NCBI GenBank assembly: GCA_018825965.1
Contig: JAHKAA010000045.1
Span: forward strand, 1 to 64,000
DNA: 64,000 bases
Origin: Gammaproteobacteria bacterium
GTDB lineage: Bacteria > Pseudomonadota > Gammaproteobacteria > Enterobacterales > Alteromonadaceae
Reading direction: 5' to 3'
Part shown: positions 9,471 to 18,345 of the stretch, one piece after another
Position numbering within the stretch: position 1 is the first letter of the stretch
How the letters are laid out: each line of letters starts with the position of its first letter
Position numbers and translations under genes: made by a program
Notes under the pieces: generated by a model
The model's input: the letters and a program-made list of their open reading frames with translations, nothing else
Told to the model about the DNA's origin: nothing
The model's database searches: none

Positions 9471-10396
9471 TGCATATCCGAAGCGCTTTGTTCGTTTTAC
9501 TGATTGGCCTGTCCGGCTCTTTTCACACTGCGGCTGAACAGTGGTGGGAAAGCCCACCTGAAGATAATGAACAATTTATCTATGGTCTGGGTCAGGGCAA
9601 TACGTTAGCTGAAGCCCAACAACAGGCTCTGGCTGATATAGCAGGCAAACTAAGCACCCAAATATCATCTTCACTGGACCGTATAACTCAGGACACAGGT
9701 GTGGCTTACAGTGATTCAGTTCGCAGGCAAATCCGCAGTGAAATCGGAGACACTGAACTCAGTCAATTTCAATTAGTGAATAGCAAAGTAACCAAATCAC
9801 AGACTATTGCCCTGATACAGCTGAGCAGGCAGAAGCTGGCCACTTTGTGGCGTAACCAGATTATTGAAACAGCAAGCAAGTTAGATCCTATGCTATCGGC
9901 ACACACTATCGTCGATTTCCAGCAATGGCTTGCGTTAAAAAAAGCATTACCTCTTGCTGAACAAAACAGAAACCTTAGCGTGAAGCTGTTTGCACTCAAT
10001 GGCCTGGCACCAGGGAAGGATCTTCATCATTTGCTCAAAAAACGCCTGGAACAACAGCCTATGCGTGTTGCCATCAAAGGGTCACTGCCCAAACTTAACA
10101 GAGCCTTATTGCAGCAGTTTAATCAAATCGGCTTTGTCAGCTGTAGTTCAAATTGCCACTTAACTATTAATTATCAGCACAGCATTGAGCACGATCTGAT
10201 GTTTGGTGAGTATGTAAGCAGCTTAAAGCTTGTTTATGAAGTGCTTGAGAAAAAAAGTTTAATAGCCACAGCTGAAAAAAATGTCCAGGTCACCTCTATT
10301 GCAAGTCACAAGTCTGCAGACGAAGGAAGTGTGAGCGCTGTTGTAAGCGATCTGGAAAGTCGCGGCCTTTTTCAGGTAGTAGGGCTGGACATCTAA
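9470..10396 (+). CDS. LPP20-like exported protein
   Basis: The 308-residue product has an N-terminal signal peptide (cleavage near HTAAEQWW). An LPP20-like module follows at about 30-90: a WWESPP start, the strand YGLGQGNTLAEAQQQAL and the helix ADIAGKL. LPP20 family members include the flagellar outer-membrane lipoprotein FlgP and Helicobacter Lpp20. No lipobox Cys is seen, so it is probably soluble periplasmic. The C-terminal half (residues 160-308) resembles nothing I can name; it has a short CSSNC motif around residue 227. Its ATG overlaps the upstream stop (TAATG), with AAGGAG ten bases upstream. Confidence 0.75.
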   Translation: MHIRSALFVLLIGLSGSFHTAAEQWWESPPEDNEQFIYGLGQGNTLAEAQQQALADIAGKLSTQISSSLDRITQDTGVAYSDSVRRQIRSEIGDTELSQFQLVNSKVTKSQTIALIQLSRQKLATLWRNQIIETASKLDPMLSAHTIVDFQQWLALKKALPLAEQNRNLSVKLFALNGLAPGKDLHHLLKKRLEQQPMRVAIKGSLPKLNRALLQQFNQIGFVSCSSNCHLTINYQHSIEHDLMFGEYVSSLKLVYEVLEKKSLIATAEKNVQVTSIASHKSADEGSVSAVVSDLESRGLFQVVGLDI

Positions 10397-10511
10397 AAGT
10401 AGCCTGAGTGAAACAAACTTCAGGATTATGCACTTTTAGCTCCTTTTGCCTGCAGCATAGCTGTCACTGCGGCAATCAGGACAAAACCAATAAAACAACG
10501 GAGATGTAACT

Positions 10512-11552
10512 ATGATCAACCCAAAAATATTATTTGCTTTGCCTCTGGCCATCGGAGTATTAACAGGATGTGTTTCGAATGGCCAGAGCGGGCCAAATTT
10601 GGCCGATACACAAGCAGTGAATATTCCCAAAGCTGTGATGGCACCATCCGCCGATGATCTGAAAACAGAACACCGAATTATTATGCTGCCTTTTGAATAT
10701 GCAGAAGCACATCATGCTTCTGCAGCTTACACCAGCTATAACGAGCTTGAGCAAGCTATGATGAGCGCAGGAAATAGCATGATCGAACGCGACATTGCGC
10801 TCAAAATGCGTGACGAACTGCTGGTTGCAGAAAAAACCGGCAAATACCGCACCTCAGGGCTTCAGGCTGCAGATATTGCCGTCATGGCAAAAGTAGTGAA
10901 AGGTGGGTATAGCAGTTCCTTTTCTGAACGGGATTCATGGACAGATAAAAAAGGAAAAACACATGTCACCCCTGCAAGCTGCGACTTCCGCGCGGATGTC
11001 ACTTTACATATCAGAGTATATCGCCTGCCAGAAATGTCTCAAATGGGCACCTTTGAATTTGATGGCCGTAGCAGCAGCGAGACCGAAACCAATAACAGCA
11101 AATGCCCCATTTCCGAAGGGCAGGTCGATTCACTCCTGAAAAATGCCAGCAGTGTGGCGGTGCGTGAACATCAATATAAATTGTTGAATACATTAGTCCC
11201 ACCATTCTTTGTGTTAGAGCGCAGACAAAAACCTGGTCAAAAAGATGAAGCCCTGTTCCGTACCACTCTCAGTAATAGCAAAGGTGCCAAAGCAGGAGCT
11301 AAAGTCAATTTTTTCAGACGGGAACTAAAACAAAATCCTTTGACGAATGAGCAAACTGTTGAAGAGATACTGATCACCGAAGGCACTATTACTAAAGACA
11401 TTGATAACAACGGTTCTTATGTTCTGGTGGAAAAAGAAGCAATGATAAATAAACTGCAGCTAGGTGATGTGGTCAAAATTGAGCATGACCGCTGTCCTGA
11501 AGGTTTCTATTGGTTCTTAGGTCGCTGCAATAAAAGTCTGAATGTGTTTTAA
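10512..11552 (+). CDS. Outer-membrane-type lipoprotein, unknown function
   Basis: The 346-residue product begins with a lipoprotein signal; lipobox LTGC, lipidated Cys at residue 20. The central part has alternating strands and helices (HRIIMLPFEYAEAH, IERDIALKMRDELLVAEKTG, AADIAVMAKVVKGGYSSS) loosely like the CsgG/TolB-N type of periplasmic module, but I cannot make this firm. A tail CPEGFYWFLGRCNKS holds two Cys that may form a disulfide. GGAG lies eight bases before the ATG. It follows the LPP20-like gene after 115 bases with no strong terminator and precedes the next lipoprotein gene by 11 bases, so it probably belongs to the same operon. Confidence 0.75.
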   Translation: MINPKILFALPLAIGVLTGCVSNGQSGPNLADTQAVNIPKAVMAPSADDLKTEHRIIMLPFEYAEAHHASAAYTSYNELEQAMMSAGNSMIERDIALKMRDELLVAEKTGKYRTSGLQAADIAVMAKVVKGGYSSSFSERDSWTDKKGKTHVTPASCDFRADVTLHIRVYRLPEMSQMGTFEFDGRSSSETETNNSKCPISEGQVDSLLKNASSVAVREHQYKLLNTLVPPFFVLERRQKPGQKDEALFRTTLSNSKGAKAGAKVNFFRRELKQNPLTNEQTVEEILITEGTITKDIDNNGSYVLVEKEAMINKLQLGDVVKIEHDRCPEGFYWFLGRCNKSLNVF

Positions 11553-11563
11553 GGAACAAAACC

Positions 11564-12136
11564 ATGAAATTTAAACTATCCATCCTTGTTTTATCAGCAG
11601 TATTTTCCGGTTGTGCATCCACTACAGAGAAAATCAGTTACCACGACTGCGTATTCCCTGATGCACCAACAAAGTCTGCCCCAACCTGGATTTGTGATCA
11701 GCCAGCAGAGGGTTTGTATATGCAAGCTGTTGGCTATTCAGCAAAGCTGGCTTCTGGCCCGGGAATGATGAAAGATATTGCTGCTGCAGAAGCACGTAAT
11801 CAATTGTCAGCAACCTTCAGTTCAGATGTTGCATCTAAACTGACCCGCGCAACCTCGGAAAAAATAGCCGGTACTCAATCTGTTTCAACAGACACCATTG
11901 CCAGAATTCAAAAGAATGTATCTGCAATGGAAATAGTCAATTCAAAGATATTCCGCACACAAATTAGCCCTTTGGGCAATATGTATGTATTGCTGGGAAT
12001 AGACGCCAAAACCTATCAGCAAAACATTGACAAACTGTTGGATCAATCTGTCGATGCCGAAAACCCTGAACTGTACCGCAAGTTTTTGTTGCAGGAGGCA
12101 GAAGCCAGTCTGAATAAAGCGGCGGAGGCTCTGTAA
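11564..12136 (+). CDS. LPP20-family lipoprotein
   Basis: The 190-residue product has a lipoprotein signal with lipobox FSGC (lipidated Cys at residue 17). The body shows an LPP20-type arrangement: a PTWICDQP entry, the strand YMQAVGYSAK, a long helix beginning AAAEARNQLSATF, then the strand YVLLGIDAKTYQQN. AAGGAAC precedes the ATG at good spacing. Its last codon overlaps the start of the lytic transglycosylase gene (TAATG), so the two should be translationally coupled and may act together at the cell wall or outer membrane. Confidence 0.8.
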   Translation: MKFKLSILVLSAVFSGCASTTEKISYHDCVFPDAPTKSAPTWICDQPAEGLYMQAVGYSAKLASGPGMMKDIAAAEARNQLSATFSSDVASKLTRATSEKIAGTQSVSTDTIARIQKNVSAMEIVNSKIFRTQISPLGNMYVLLGIDAKTYQQNIDKLLDQSVDAENPELYRKFLLQEAEASLNKAAEAL

Positions 12137-13263
12137 TGAAACAAGGCCATTGCCTGATTCTGGCAACCTTGGTCGTCATGGGCTGCTGCAGTAATGCAAT
12201 GGCCCAATCTGACTATGAAACATGGAAAGCTCAACATCTGCAAAGCTATAAAAGCTTTAGCGAAGCCTACCTGAACAGGTACAAGGAGTATAAAAAACGT
12301 TTGGCACCTAAGTGGGGTGATGATCCAGAGTTGCCAAGCCAGGATAGTATTGTCCACTACTCCGAAGATTTGAACCAAAAGACAGTTCTGGATTTTGAGA
12401 AACAAGAAATCAGGGTAGAAGTACTGGAGGTAAAACAAAGCCCGGACGAGAAAGCTGTAAAACAGCACATAGTGCAATTTGCTTCGCAATCTGTATCTGC
12501 TGTTGCTGCTAAAGATCCGTTGTTATCTGATGTTAAACTGACCGACAGCAGAACTCTGGCAGAGTCTATGGTGCCCGATCAGTCTTTTGCCGCAACAATT
12601 GAAAATGCGGTGGTTGATGTCAAAGAAACCACTGTTAAAGTCGCAACACAAAATGAAAATTCGGTGACTGAAAAGCGTGTGAAGCAATTCACATTAAAAT
12701 TAAGTAACAAAAACCTGCTGCAACACAGGGCTGCCGCCTATAAAAAGTTTGTAGGAGAAACCTCAGCCGAATATAAAATGGATAGTTCGCTGTTACTTGC
12801 CATTATGCAAGTTGAATCAAGTTTTAACCCAATGGCCCAGTCTGCTGTGCCTGCTTTTGGATTAATGCAAATAGTGCCGGAAAGCGCTGGAAAAGATGTG
12901 AATACCAGAGTATTTAAGATTAAAAAAGCGCCAACACCGGAACAATTATTTGAACCAGGTTTAAATATAAAATTTGGTAGCGCTTATCTGAACATTCTGG
13001 ATAAAAACTACTTATCCGGCATAACTGATCCCATCAGTCGGCATTATTGCATTATTGCGGCATACAACACTGGTGCTGGAAATGTAGCCAGTGTATTTCA
13101 TCCAAAACGGAAGAAAGCCTTAGGAGAAGCAGTCAAAGTAATTAACTCGCTGACTCCACAACAAGTGTATGAAAAGTTGATTTCAGACTTACCTTACGAC
13201 GAAACACGTAAATACCTTCGCAAAGTAACAGAAGCTATTCCAGGCTACACTGCCGGAGAGTAA
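12136..13263 (+). CDS. MltC-like membrane-bound lytic murein transglycosylase
   Basis: Lytic transglycosylases cleave the glycan MurNAc-GlcNAc bond, leaving 1,6-anhydro ends. The 375-residue product has a hydrophobic leader with VMGC (possible lipobox) followed by SNAMA (possible signal peptidase I site). The N-terminal half resembles the MltC N-terminal region only in position. The C-terminal half (about residues 205-370) is a GEWL/SLT domain: LLLAIMQVESSFNP carries the catalytic Glu, AFGLMQIVPESAGKDV follows, then YCIIAAYNTGAGNV. The ending LPYDETRKYLRKV is typical of MltC. GGAGG lies seven bases before the ATG. It closes the LPP20 operon; the exact MltC orthology is uncertain. Confidence 0.85.
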   Translation: MKQGHCLILATLVVMGCCSNAMAQSDYETWKAQHLQSYKSFSEAYLNRYKEYKKRLAPKWGDDPELPSQDSIVHYSEDLNQKTVLDFEKQEIRVEVLEVKQSPDEKAVKQHIVQFASQSVSAVAAKDPLLSDVKLTDSRTLAESMVPDQSFAATIENAVVDVKETTVKVATQNENSVTEKRVKQFTLKLSNKNLLQHRAAAYKKFVGETSAEYKMDSSLLLAIMQVESSFNPMAQSAVPAFGLMQIVPESAGKDVNTRVFKIKKAPTPEQLFEPGLNIKFGSAYLNILDKNYLSGITDPISRHYCIIAAYNTGAGNVASVFHPKRKKALGEAVKVINSLTPQQVYEKLISDLPYDETRKYLRKVTEAIPGYTAGE

Positions 13264-13297
13264 AACTTTGCAGGGCACAGCTATACCGGTCATGGAT

Positions 13298-14380
13298 TTA
13301 TAAAACTTTTTTTTGTACTTGCTCCACTACAGTCAGGGCCAAAGCTCTGGCTGTAGTCCATTTCCCACCTGAGACTGTTAATAACTGCTGTTGCCAATTC
13401 AGTGCGTATTCACGACTGGCTGTGCTGGCGCTGTCACTACCGCCTAACAAAGGCCGCACTCCGGCAAATTTACTCTGAACATCAGCTTCACACAATTGAG
13501 TGTCAAAATAGTGGTTATACAGCTTCAATAAATAGGCCTGCTCTGCCTCACTGCACTCTATAGGTTCTGCCAGACTTTGCCGTACTTCTGTGGTGCCTAA
13601 TAAAGTTTGCCCCTGATAAGGCAATACAAAGACAATACGGCTCTCGCCCGGCACTTCCAGCATATGACCATAACGGCTGACCGCTGGCAGCAATAAATGA
13701 CTGCCCCGCACCAGATCTAAAACCTGTTGTACTGGCAGTTCAGACTGCTCCAGCAACTGATTACTCCATGGGCCTGCCACATTCACGACTAAATCAAACA
13801 ATTGCCAATCAGGGCTATTCCCGGCGAAAACCCCTGCTGTTGCGGTAATCTGACTGACAGGGCAATGCTGATGGATCTGCACTCCGGCTTTGATCGCTTG
13901 TTCAGCCACCCACAACCCCAATTTCCTGTCGTCCATCTGACCATCAAAAAACAAATAAGCCCCTGTTAAGCCCTGGGTGTTGATATCAGGTGAACAGCGT
14001 TTGGTTTGCTTTGCAGTCAGCCAGCGATGGCGGCCTATGCCTTTTTTGCCGCTAAGCAGATCATACAACCACAAACCCATTTTGATTTGCCAGCGGGGTC
14101 TTTGGCCGTTTTGATAAATGGGATACAACAGAGGTAATCTTTTGGTTAAATGTGGTGCTTTTTTCAGCCACCAGCGTCTTTCCTGCAAAGCTTCATGCAC
14201 CAGCCGAAACTCGCCCTGTTCCAGATAACGCAAACCACCATGTAATAATTTAGAGGAAGACTTGCTGGTGGCCTGCATCAGCTCGTCGCGCTCAAACAAC
14301 TCCACCTGATGGCCAGCCAACGCCAGTTGCCAGGCGGATGACAAGCCATTAATTCCACCACCTATGACAGCTATTTTCAT
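13298..14380 (-). CDS. Short FAD-dependent glycerol-3-phosphate dehydrogenase-like oxidoreductase
   Basis: The 360-residue protein starts with the Rossmann dinucleotide motif MKIAVIGGGINGLSSAW. It continues with family signatures of GlpD/GlpA (ATSKSSSKLLHGGLRYLEQGEFRLV in two blocks, FFDGQMDDRKLGLWV, VVNVAGPWSNQL, FVLPYQGQTLLGTTE, GGKWTTARALA). It would oxidise glycerol-3-phosphate or a similar substrate with electrons passed to FAD. At about 360 residues it lacks the C-terminal domain of about 130 residues present in GlpD (about 500), so the substrate is less certain. I start at ATG 14380, where the canonical motif begins; an upstream ATG at 14392 would add four residues. It converges on the MltC-like gene. 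Confidence 0.82.
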   Translation of the reverse strand: MKIAVIGGGINGLSSAWQLALAGHQVELFERDELMQATSKSSSKLLHGGLRYLEQGEFRLVHEALQERRWWLKKAPHLTKRLPLLYPIYQNGQRPRWQIKMGLWLYDLLSGKKGIGRHRWLTAKQTKRCSPDINTQGLTGAYLFFDGQMDDRKLGLWVAEQAIKAGVQIHQHCPVSQITATAGVFAGNSPDWQLFDLVVNVAGPWSNQLLEQSELPVQQVLDLVRGSHLLLPAVSRYGHMLEVPGESRIVFVLPYQGQTLLGTTEVRQSLAEPIECSEAEQAYLLKLYNHYFDTQLCEADVQSKFAGVRPLLGGSDSASTASREYALNWQQQLLTVSGGKWTTARALALTVVEQVQKKVL

Positions 14381-14460
14381 ATACTCATCCATTAAGTCTT
14401 TGATCTATCAAAGCAGAATAGAACAGCTTTGTCGAACAACAGGGGCAGATAAGTGGCAGA

Positions 14461-14934
14461 CTAATCCATCAGCATCATGGCTTTTTGTATTTGCTGATCG
14501 CTTAAGCCCTGCTCTTGCATTGAGCTGAGTAATTGACTTTTTGCGTCAGCAACAGCCCGCACCAGGTTGCCGATTTCTGCTTGCAGCTGCTTCACTTTTT
14601 GTTCTTTTTCTTCGGCTGGCATGGAGTTGTTATTCATCAGCTTTTGCAACTCTTCCCGCTTTTCTTCCAGCTCTTCCTGCTGGTTGCGGATAGCTTTCAG
14701 TGAATTTTTCACATCATCAGGCAGTTCACTTTCGTCTATATCTTTATCACGGCCTGTGTTTTTGGACTTTTGCAAACCCAGAGGCGAAATATCCACATGA
14801 ATACCCACCTCTGCTTTTATACCCATCTTTTTATCTGACGTGCCAGTTGCATCAGTGCTGGCGAAAGTGGAGCGCAGCTCTGAGCTACTGATGCCCCGGT
14901 TTAAAACCTGGGTTAAAACATCCATTTTTATCAT
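14461..14934 (-). CDS. Small charged coiled-coil protein, unknown function
   Basis: From ATG 14934 (AGGTG nine bases upstream) the product has 157 residues; a GTG at 14946 would add four. There is no signal peptide. Residues 65-125 are a highly charged heptad-rich helix (QEELEEKREELQKLMNN, then EEKEQKVKQLQAEIGN), predicted to be a coiled coil, and the tail is a short helix ending QKAMMLMD. The N-terminus is low complexity with Ser/Thr. Family not recognised. It sits 67 bases downstream of proA on the same strand and 80 bases upstream of the GlpD-like gene. Confidence 0.65.
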   Translation of the reverse strand: MIKMDVLTQVLNRGISSSELRSTFASTDATGTSDKKMGIKAEVGIHVDISPLGLQKSKNTGRDKDIDESELPDDVKNSLKAIRNQQEELEEKREELQKLMNNNSMPAEEKEQKVKQLQAEIGNLVRAVADAKSQLLSSMQEQGLSDQQIQKAMMLMD

Positions 14935-15001
14935 CAGCTTTTGCACCTGAAACAGAAATTTTTACTGTTATCGGCACAACCTCACAAAACTTGAATCCGC
15001 T

Positions 15002-16252
15002 TTAGCGGGTTTGGCCGTCGCCTATTACTATGTATTTTTCTGTGGTCAGAGATTCCAGCCCCATAGGGCCGTAGGCATGCAGTTTGGACGTAGAAATGCC
15101 AATTTCTGCCCCTAACCCCAGCTCGCCGCCGTCACTGAAACGCGAAGAAGCATTAACTATCACGACTGCGCTGTTAATTTGCTTTAAAAACCGTTGTGCT
15201 GTGCTGATATCCTGAGTGCAAATGACTTCCGTATGGCCTGAGCTGTGGCGCTGAATATGAGCCACAGCGTCGTCATAACTGGCCACTGTTTTTACCGACA
15301 TGGCCAAACGTAAATACTCAGTATCAAACTGAGCGTCATCCGCTTTGGCCGCCCCGGCAAAATAAGGCAAAGACAAGTCACAGGCAAACACCTCTACCTG
15401 TTGTTCTTCAAAAGCCGCAGACACTAAAGCTAAAAACTCTGGCGCTATCGCCTGATGCACCAATAAAGTTTCCAGCGAATTACAAACCCCTGGCCGCTGA
15501 GTTTTGCCGTTTAATAACAACGCCATGGCTTTATCCAAATCCGCAGCTTTATCCACATACAAGTGGCAGATGCCTTTGTAATGCTGAATGACCGGAATTT
15601 TGCTGTTGTCGCTGACAAAATGAATTAAACCTTCACCGCCTCGTGGTATCACTAAATCAACACTGTCTTTTTGCTGCAGTAATTCCAGCAATAAAGCCCG
15701 ATCCGGGTCTGGGATAACACTGATAGCAGCAGGGTTGACGCCCTGTTTTGCCATGGCTTTGTGCAAAGAAGCGGCTATAGCCAGGCTGGACTGCAAAGCT
15801 TCACGGCCTCCGCGTAATATCACCGCATTGCCTGATTTTAAACACAAAGCACCAGCGTCTGCCGTGACATTAGGCCTGGCTTCGTAAATCATCGCTATGA
15901 CGCCAAGCGGAATACGCATTTTACCCACCTGAATGCCGTTAGGCCGTGGCGCCATCTGACGAATCTGGCCAACAGGATCTGGTAAAGCAGCGATATAACG
16001 CACTGCATTGGCTAAGGTTTTAATTCGATCTTCAGTCAGCAATAAGCGGTCCAGCATAGCCTCTGCTAACTGCTTTTCCCGCCCTGCCGCCATATCTTTG
16101 GCATTGCCTTCCAGAATGAATGCTGTGTCGGCTTCCAATTGATCCGCCATCGCCAGCAGCAACTGGTTTTTATCAGCTTCGGACAACTGTGCCAGCTGCA
16201 AGGCCGCGATTTTGGCCTGCTGACAAATGGCTTTAATATTTACGTCGCTCAT
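15002..16252 (-). CDS. proA: Gamma-glutamyl phosphate reductase
   Basis: ProA reduces gamma-glutamyl phosphate to glutamate-5-semialdehyde with NADPH, the second step of proline synthesis. The 416-residue sequence is full length and shows the aldehyde-dehydrogenase-like fold: PLGVIAMIYEARPNVTADA, LRGGREALQSS, IPRGGEGLI, and the catalytic Cys257 in RPGVCNSLETLLV. The C-terminus has SRFSDGGELGLGAEIGIST and LHAYGPMGLESLT. The start ATG at 16252 lies just two bases after the proB stop, with a GGAGG inside the proB end, so proB and proA are an operon in the usual order. Confidence 0.97.
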   Translation of the reverse strand: MSDVNIKAICQQAKIAALQLAQLSEADKNQLLLAMADQLEADTAFILEGNAKDMAAGREKQLAEAMLDRLLLTEDRIKTLANAVRYIAALPDPVGQIRQMAPRPNGIQVGKMRIPLGVIAMIYEARPNVTADAGALCLKSGNAVILRGGREALQSSLAIAASLHKAMAKQGVNPAAISVIPDPDRALLLELLQQKDSVDLVIPRGGEGLIHFVSDNSKIPVIQHYKGICHLYVDKAADLDKAMALLLNGKTQRPGVCNSLETLLVHQAIAPEFLALVSAAFEEQQVEVFACDLSLPYFAGAAKADDAQFDTEYLRLAMSVKTVASYDDAVAHIQRHSSGHTEVICTQDISTAQRFLKQINSAVVIVNASSRFSDGGELGLGAEIGISTSKLHAYGPMGLESLTTEKYIVIGDGQTR

Positions 16253-16254
16253 GC

Positions 16255-17373
16255 TCAGCCCTCCACTAAAGCTAAATCGTCGCGGTGCACCACCACTTCA
16301 CTTGGGCAATAACCTAAAATACTTTCAATCTGTTGGCTATGTACACCTCGGATTTTACCAAGCTCAGACACACTGTATTGACTGATGCCTTTCGCCAGTT
16401 GTTTACCAGCCTGATCACAGAGCCAAATAGCGTCACCTTTATCAAAGTCGCCATTGATACTGCTGATGCCTTTTGGCAACAAAGATGCGCCTTTATGCAG
16501 CAACGCCTGTACAGCTCCACTGTCAAGCTGTAGCTCACCCCGGGTTTTTAAGCTGTGTAATAACCAGTGTTTTTTTGCACTTAAGCGTTCCTGCTGTTTA
16601 TGAAACAGAGTGCCACAGGCTTTACCTGCCAAGAGTGCCGCAAAACTGTCAGCTTTCTGACCGTTAATAATTAAGGTATCAATGCCTTGTGATGTGGCTT
16701 TACTGGCAGCCTGCAATTTGGTGGTCATGCCGCCTGTGCCAATCAAATGATGACTACCACCGGCCATCGCATAAATTTCCGGCGTGATCAGATGCACTTC
16801 AGAAATAAGCAAAGCACTGCTGTCGGAGCGTGGATTGGCTGTATATAAACCATCGACATCGGAGCAAATAATCAAGGCATCGGCATCCACCACAGTAGCC
16901 ACTAAAGCCGCCAGATTGTCGTTGTCCCCCACTTTGAGTTCAGCTGTCGCCACAGTGTCGTTTTCATTGACGATAGGCAGCACAGCGTGGTCCAACAAGG
17001 TACGCAGGGTATTGTGGATATTTAAGTAACGGTTACGATGCTGCAAATCATCATGCGTCAGCAGAATTTGCGCGCAATCCACATCCAGTAAATTGCGCCA
17101 GCTTTGCATCATGCGGGTTTGGCCTACAGCGGCCATAGCCTGTTTCACATTAATGGGTAAGGGGTGATGGGCAAAGGGAATAGCAGCACGACCTGCAGCC
17201 ACACTACCTGAAGATACCAATACCACTTCAACCCCTTGTTGCCTGCATTCGCTGATAAAGCCAGCGATAGCCAACAAATAACGGGTGGAGCAACCTTTTG
17301 CTTCAGGTGCAATAAGGGCACTGCCCACTTTGAGCACCAAACGTCGCCACTTTAACCCAGCCATAAAACCCAT
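16255..17373 (-). CDS. proB: Glutamate 5-kinase with PUA domain
   Basis: ProB phosphorylates glutamate at the gamma carboxyl; in other bacteria it is feedback-inhibited by proline. The 372-residue product has an amino-acid-kinase domain (RRLVLKVGSALIAP, VSSGSVAAGRA, NENDTVATAELKVGDND, GTGGMTTKLQAA) and a C-terminal PUA domain from about residue 280 (GAVQALLHKGASLLPKGI). The PUA domain is usual for the E. coli-type enzyme. The start ATG 17373 is set by GGAG five bases upstream. A near-palindrome at 17414-17431 lies in the divergent spacer with the OmpA-like gene. Confidence 0.97.
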   Translation of the reverse strand: MGFMAGLKWRRLVLKVGSALIAPEAKGCSTRYLLAIAGFISECRQQGVEVVLVSSGSVAAGRAAIPFAHHPLPINVKQAMAAVGQTRMMQSWRNLLDVDCAQILLTHDDLQHRNRYLNIHNTLRTLLDHAVLPIVNENDTVATAELKVGDNDNLAALVATVVDADALIICSDVDGLYTANPRSDSSALLISEVHLITPEIYAMAGGSHHLIGTGGMTTKLQAASKATSQGIDTLIINGQKADSFAALLAGKACGTLFHKQQERLSAKKHWLLHSLKTRGELQLDSGAVQALLHKGASLLPKGISSINGDFDKGDAIWLCDQAGKQLAKGISQYSVSELGKIRGVHSQQIESILGYCPSEVVVHRDDLALVEG

Positions 17374-17413
17374 TTATCTCCAGTTAATTTTTAACCACCC
17401 GAGCATACCTATT

Positions 17414-17431
17414 TAGACGTATATATGTCTA
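17414..17431. promoter_or_regulatory. Palindromic operator-like site between proB and the OmpA-like gene
   Basis: TAGAC and GTCTA arms (perfect 5-bp dyad) flank an alternating GTATATAT centre. It is 41 bases upstream of proB and about 130 upstream of the divergent gene. The geometry suits a dimeric helix-turn-helix regulator, but the regulator is not known. Confidence 0.4.
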
Positions 17432-17558
17432 TAGCCTTCGTACTTGTAACCACAGCGGCCTTGACTGCGCTCCCGCACATTTTCACTGCAAAACAGTTCA
17501 GCGCTAATTCAGGTTGAATTGGGTTACAATAGCGCCACAAAAATTCAGGAGATTTCGC

Positions 17559-18209
17559 ATGATAGCCAAACACTTAGGTTTAGTTGCCTTATGCAGCACT
17601 TTAGTTTTATCAGGTTGTGCCAGCATGAACATAGCGCCGGAAAACCAAAACACCGCCAAAGGTGCAGCCATTGGTGCTGGTGTGGGTGCTGTGCTGGGTA
17701 AAGCCACAGGCAACCATAAAAATAAAAGACTGGCGATAGGTGCTGCTATTGGTGCTTTAGCCGGTGCAGCTGTGGGCCGTTATATGGACAATCAGGAAAT
17801 GGCCTTGCGTGATCAATTATCAGGCACTGGTGTAAAGGTGCATCGAGATGGCAATATTTTACGTTTAGAAATTCCGTCACAAATTACTTTTGCAGTGAAT
17901 CAATCTGCCATTCAGCCACAGCTCTATCCGGTATTAAACGACGTGGCTAAAGTGCTGGGCGAATACGACAAAACCTTGCTGGTGATTAGCGGCCATACCG
18001 ACGATACAGGCACCTACAATTACAACATGCAATTGTCGAAAAAACGTGCTGAAAGCGTGAAAGATTATTTAGTAGCACAGCGCCTGAACCCTATTCGTAT
18101 TGAAACTCAGGGCTTAGGTCCAAGCTACCCGGCTGTGCCAAACAATTCTGAAAGCAACAGAGCAATGAACCGCCGCGTTGAGATACATATTGAAGCTATA
18201 ACCCAATAG
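17559..18209 (+). CDS. OmpA-family outer-membrane lipoprotein (YiaD-like)
   Basis: The 216-residue product is a lipoprotein (lipobox LSGC, Cys at residue 20). A glycine-zipper stretch spans about 32-75 (GAAIGAGVGAVLGKATG and GAAIGALAGAAVGRY), followed by an OmpA-like peptidoglycan-binding domain at about 105-210 (ITFAVNQSAIQPQLYPVL, ISGHTDDTGTYNYNMQLSKK, RAESVKDYL, NRRVEIHI). It should tether the outer membrane to peptidoglycan like E. coli YiaD. Start ATG 17559 has AGGAG seven bases upstream; frames further upstream lack a site. Monocistronic, divergent from proBA. Confidence 0.9.
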   Translation: MIAKHLGLVALCSTLVLSGCASMNIAPENQNTAKGAAIGAGVGAVLGKATGNHKNKRLAIGAAIGALAGAAVGRYMDNQEMALRDQLSGTGVKVHRDGNILRLEIPSQITFAVNQSAIQPQLYPVLNDVAKVLGEYDKTLLVISGHTDDTGTYNYNMQLSKKRAESVKDYLVAQRLNPIRIETQGLGPSYPAVPNNSESNRAMNRRVEIHIEAITQ

Positions 18210-18283
18210 TTGAAAAAAGCCGGTCTGGACTTGTAATTTGCAGCGGGCTGGGGTGACCCGTTTTGAGATCGAATTGGAATTCG

Positions 18284-18313
18284 AGACGGGCGGGGACAAG
18301 CCCACGCCCCTAC
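18284..18313 (-). repeat. REP-like palindromic repeat, copy A
   Basis: Read on the minus strand the unit begins GTAGGGGCG and ends CGCCCGTCT around a G/C-rich hairpin. The same frame of conserved ends occurs at 19191-19217, 62458-62487, 62505-62570 and 62615-62680. It lies between the OmpA-like stop and the EamA start. Confidence 0.6.
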
Positions 18314-18345
18314 ATTTTGCAGAAGCAGCCAGCCGGAGTTTTTTT

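Noticed and set aside
12043..12489. Antisense frame at the lipoprotein/MltC junction (148 codons)
   Set aside because: Overlaps two well-supported genes and lacks a start signal.
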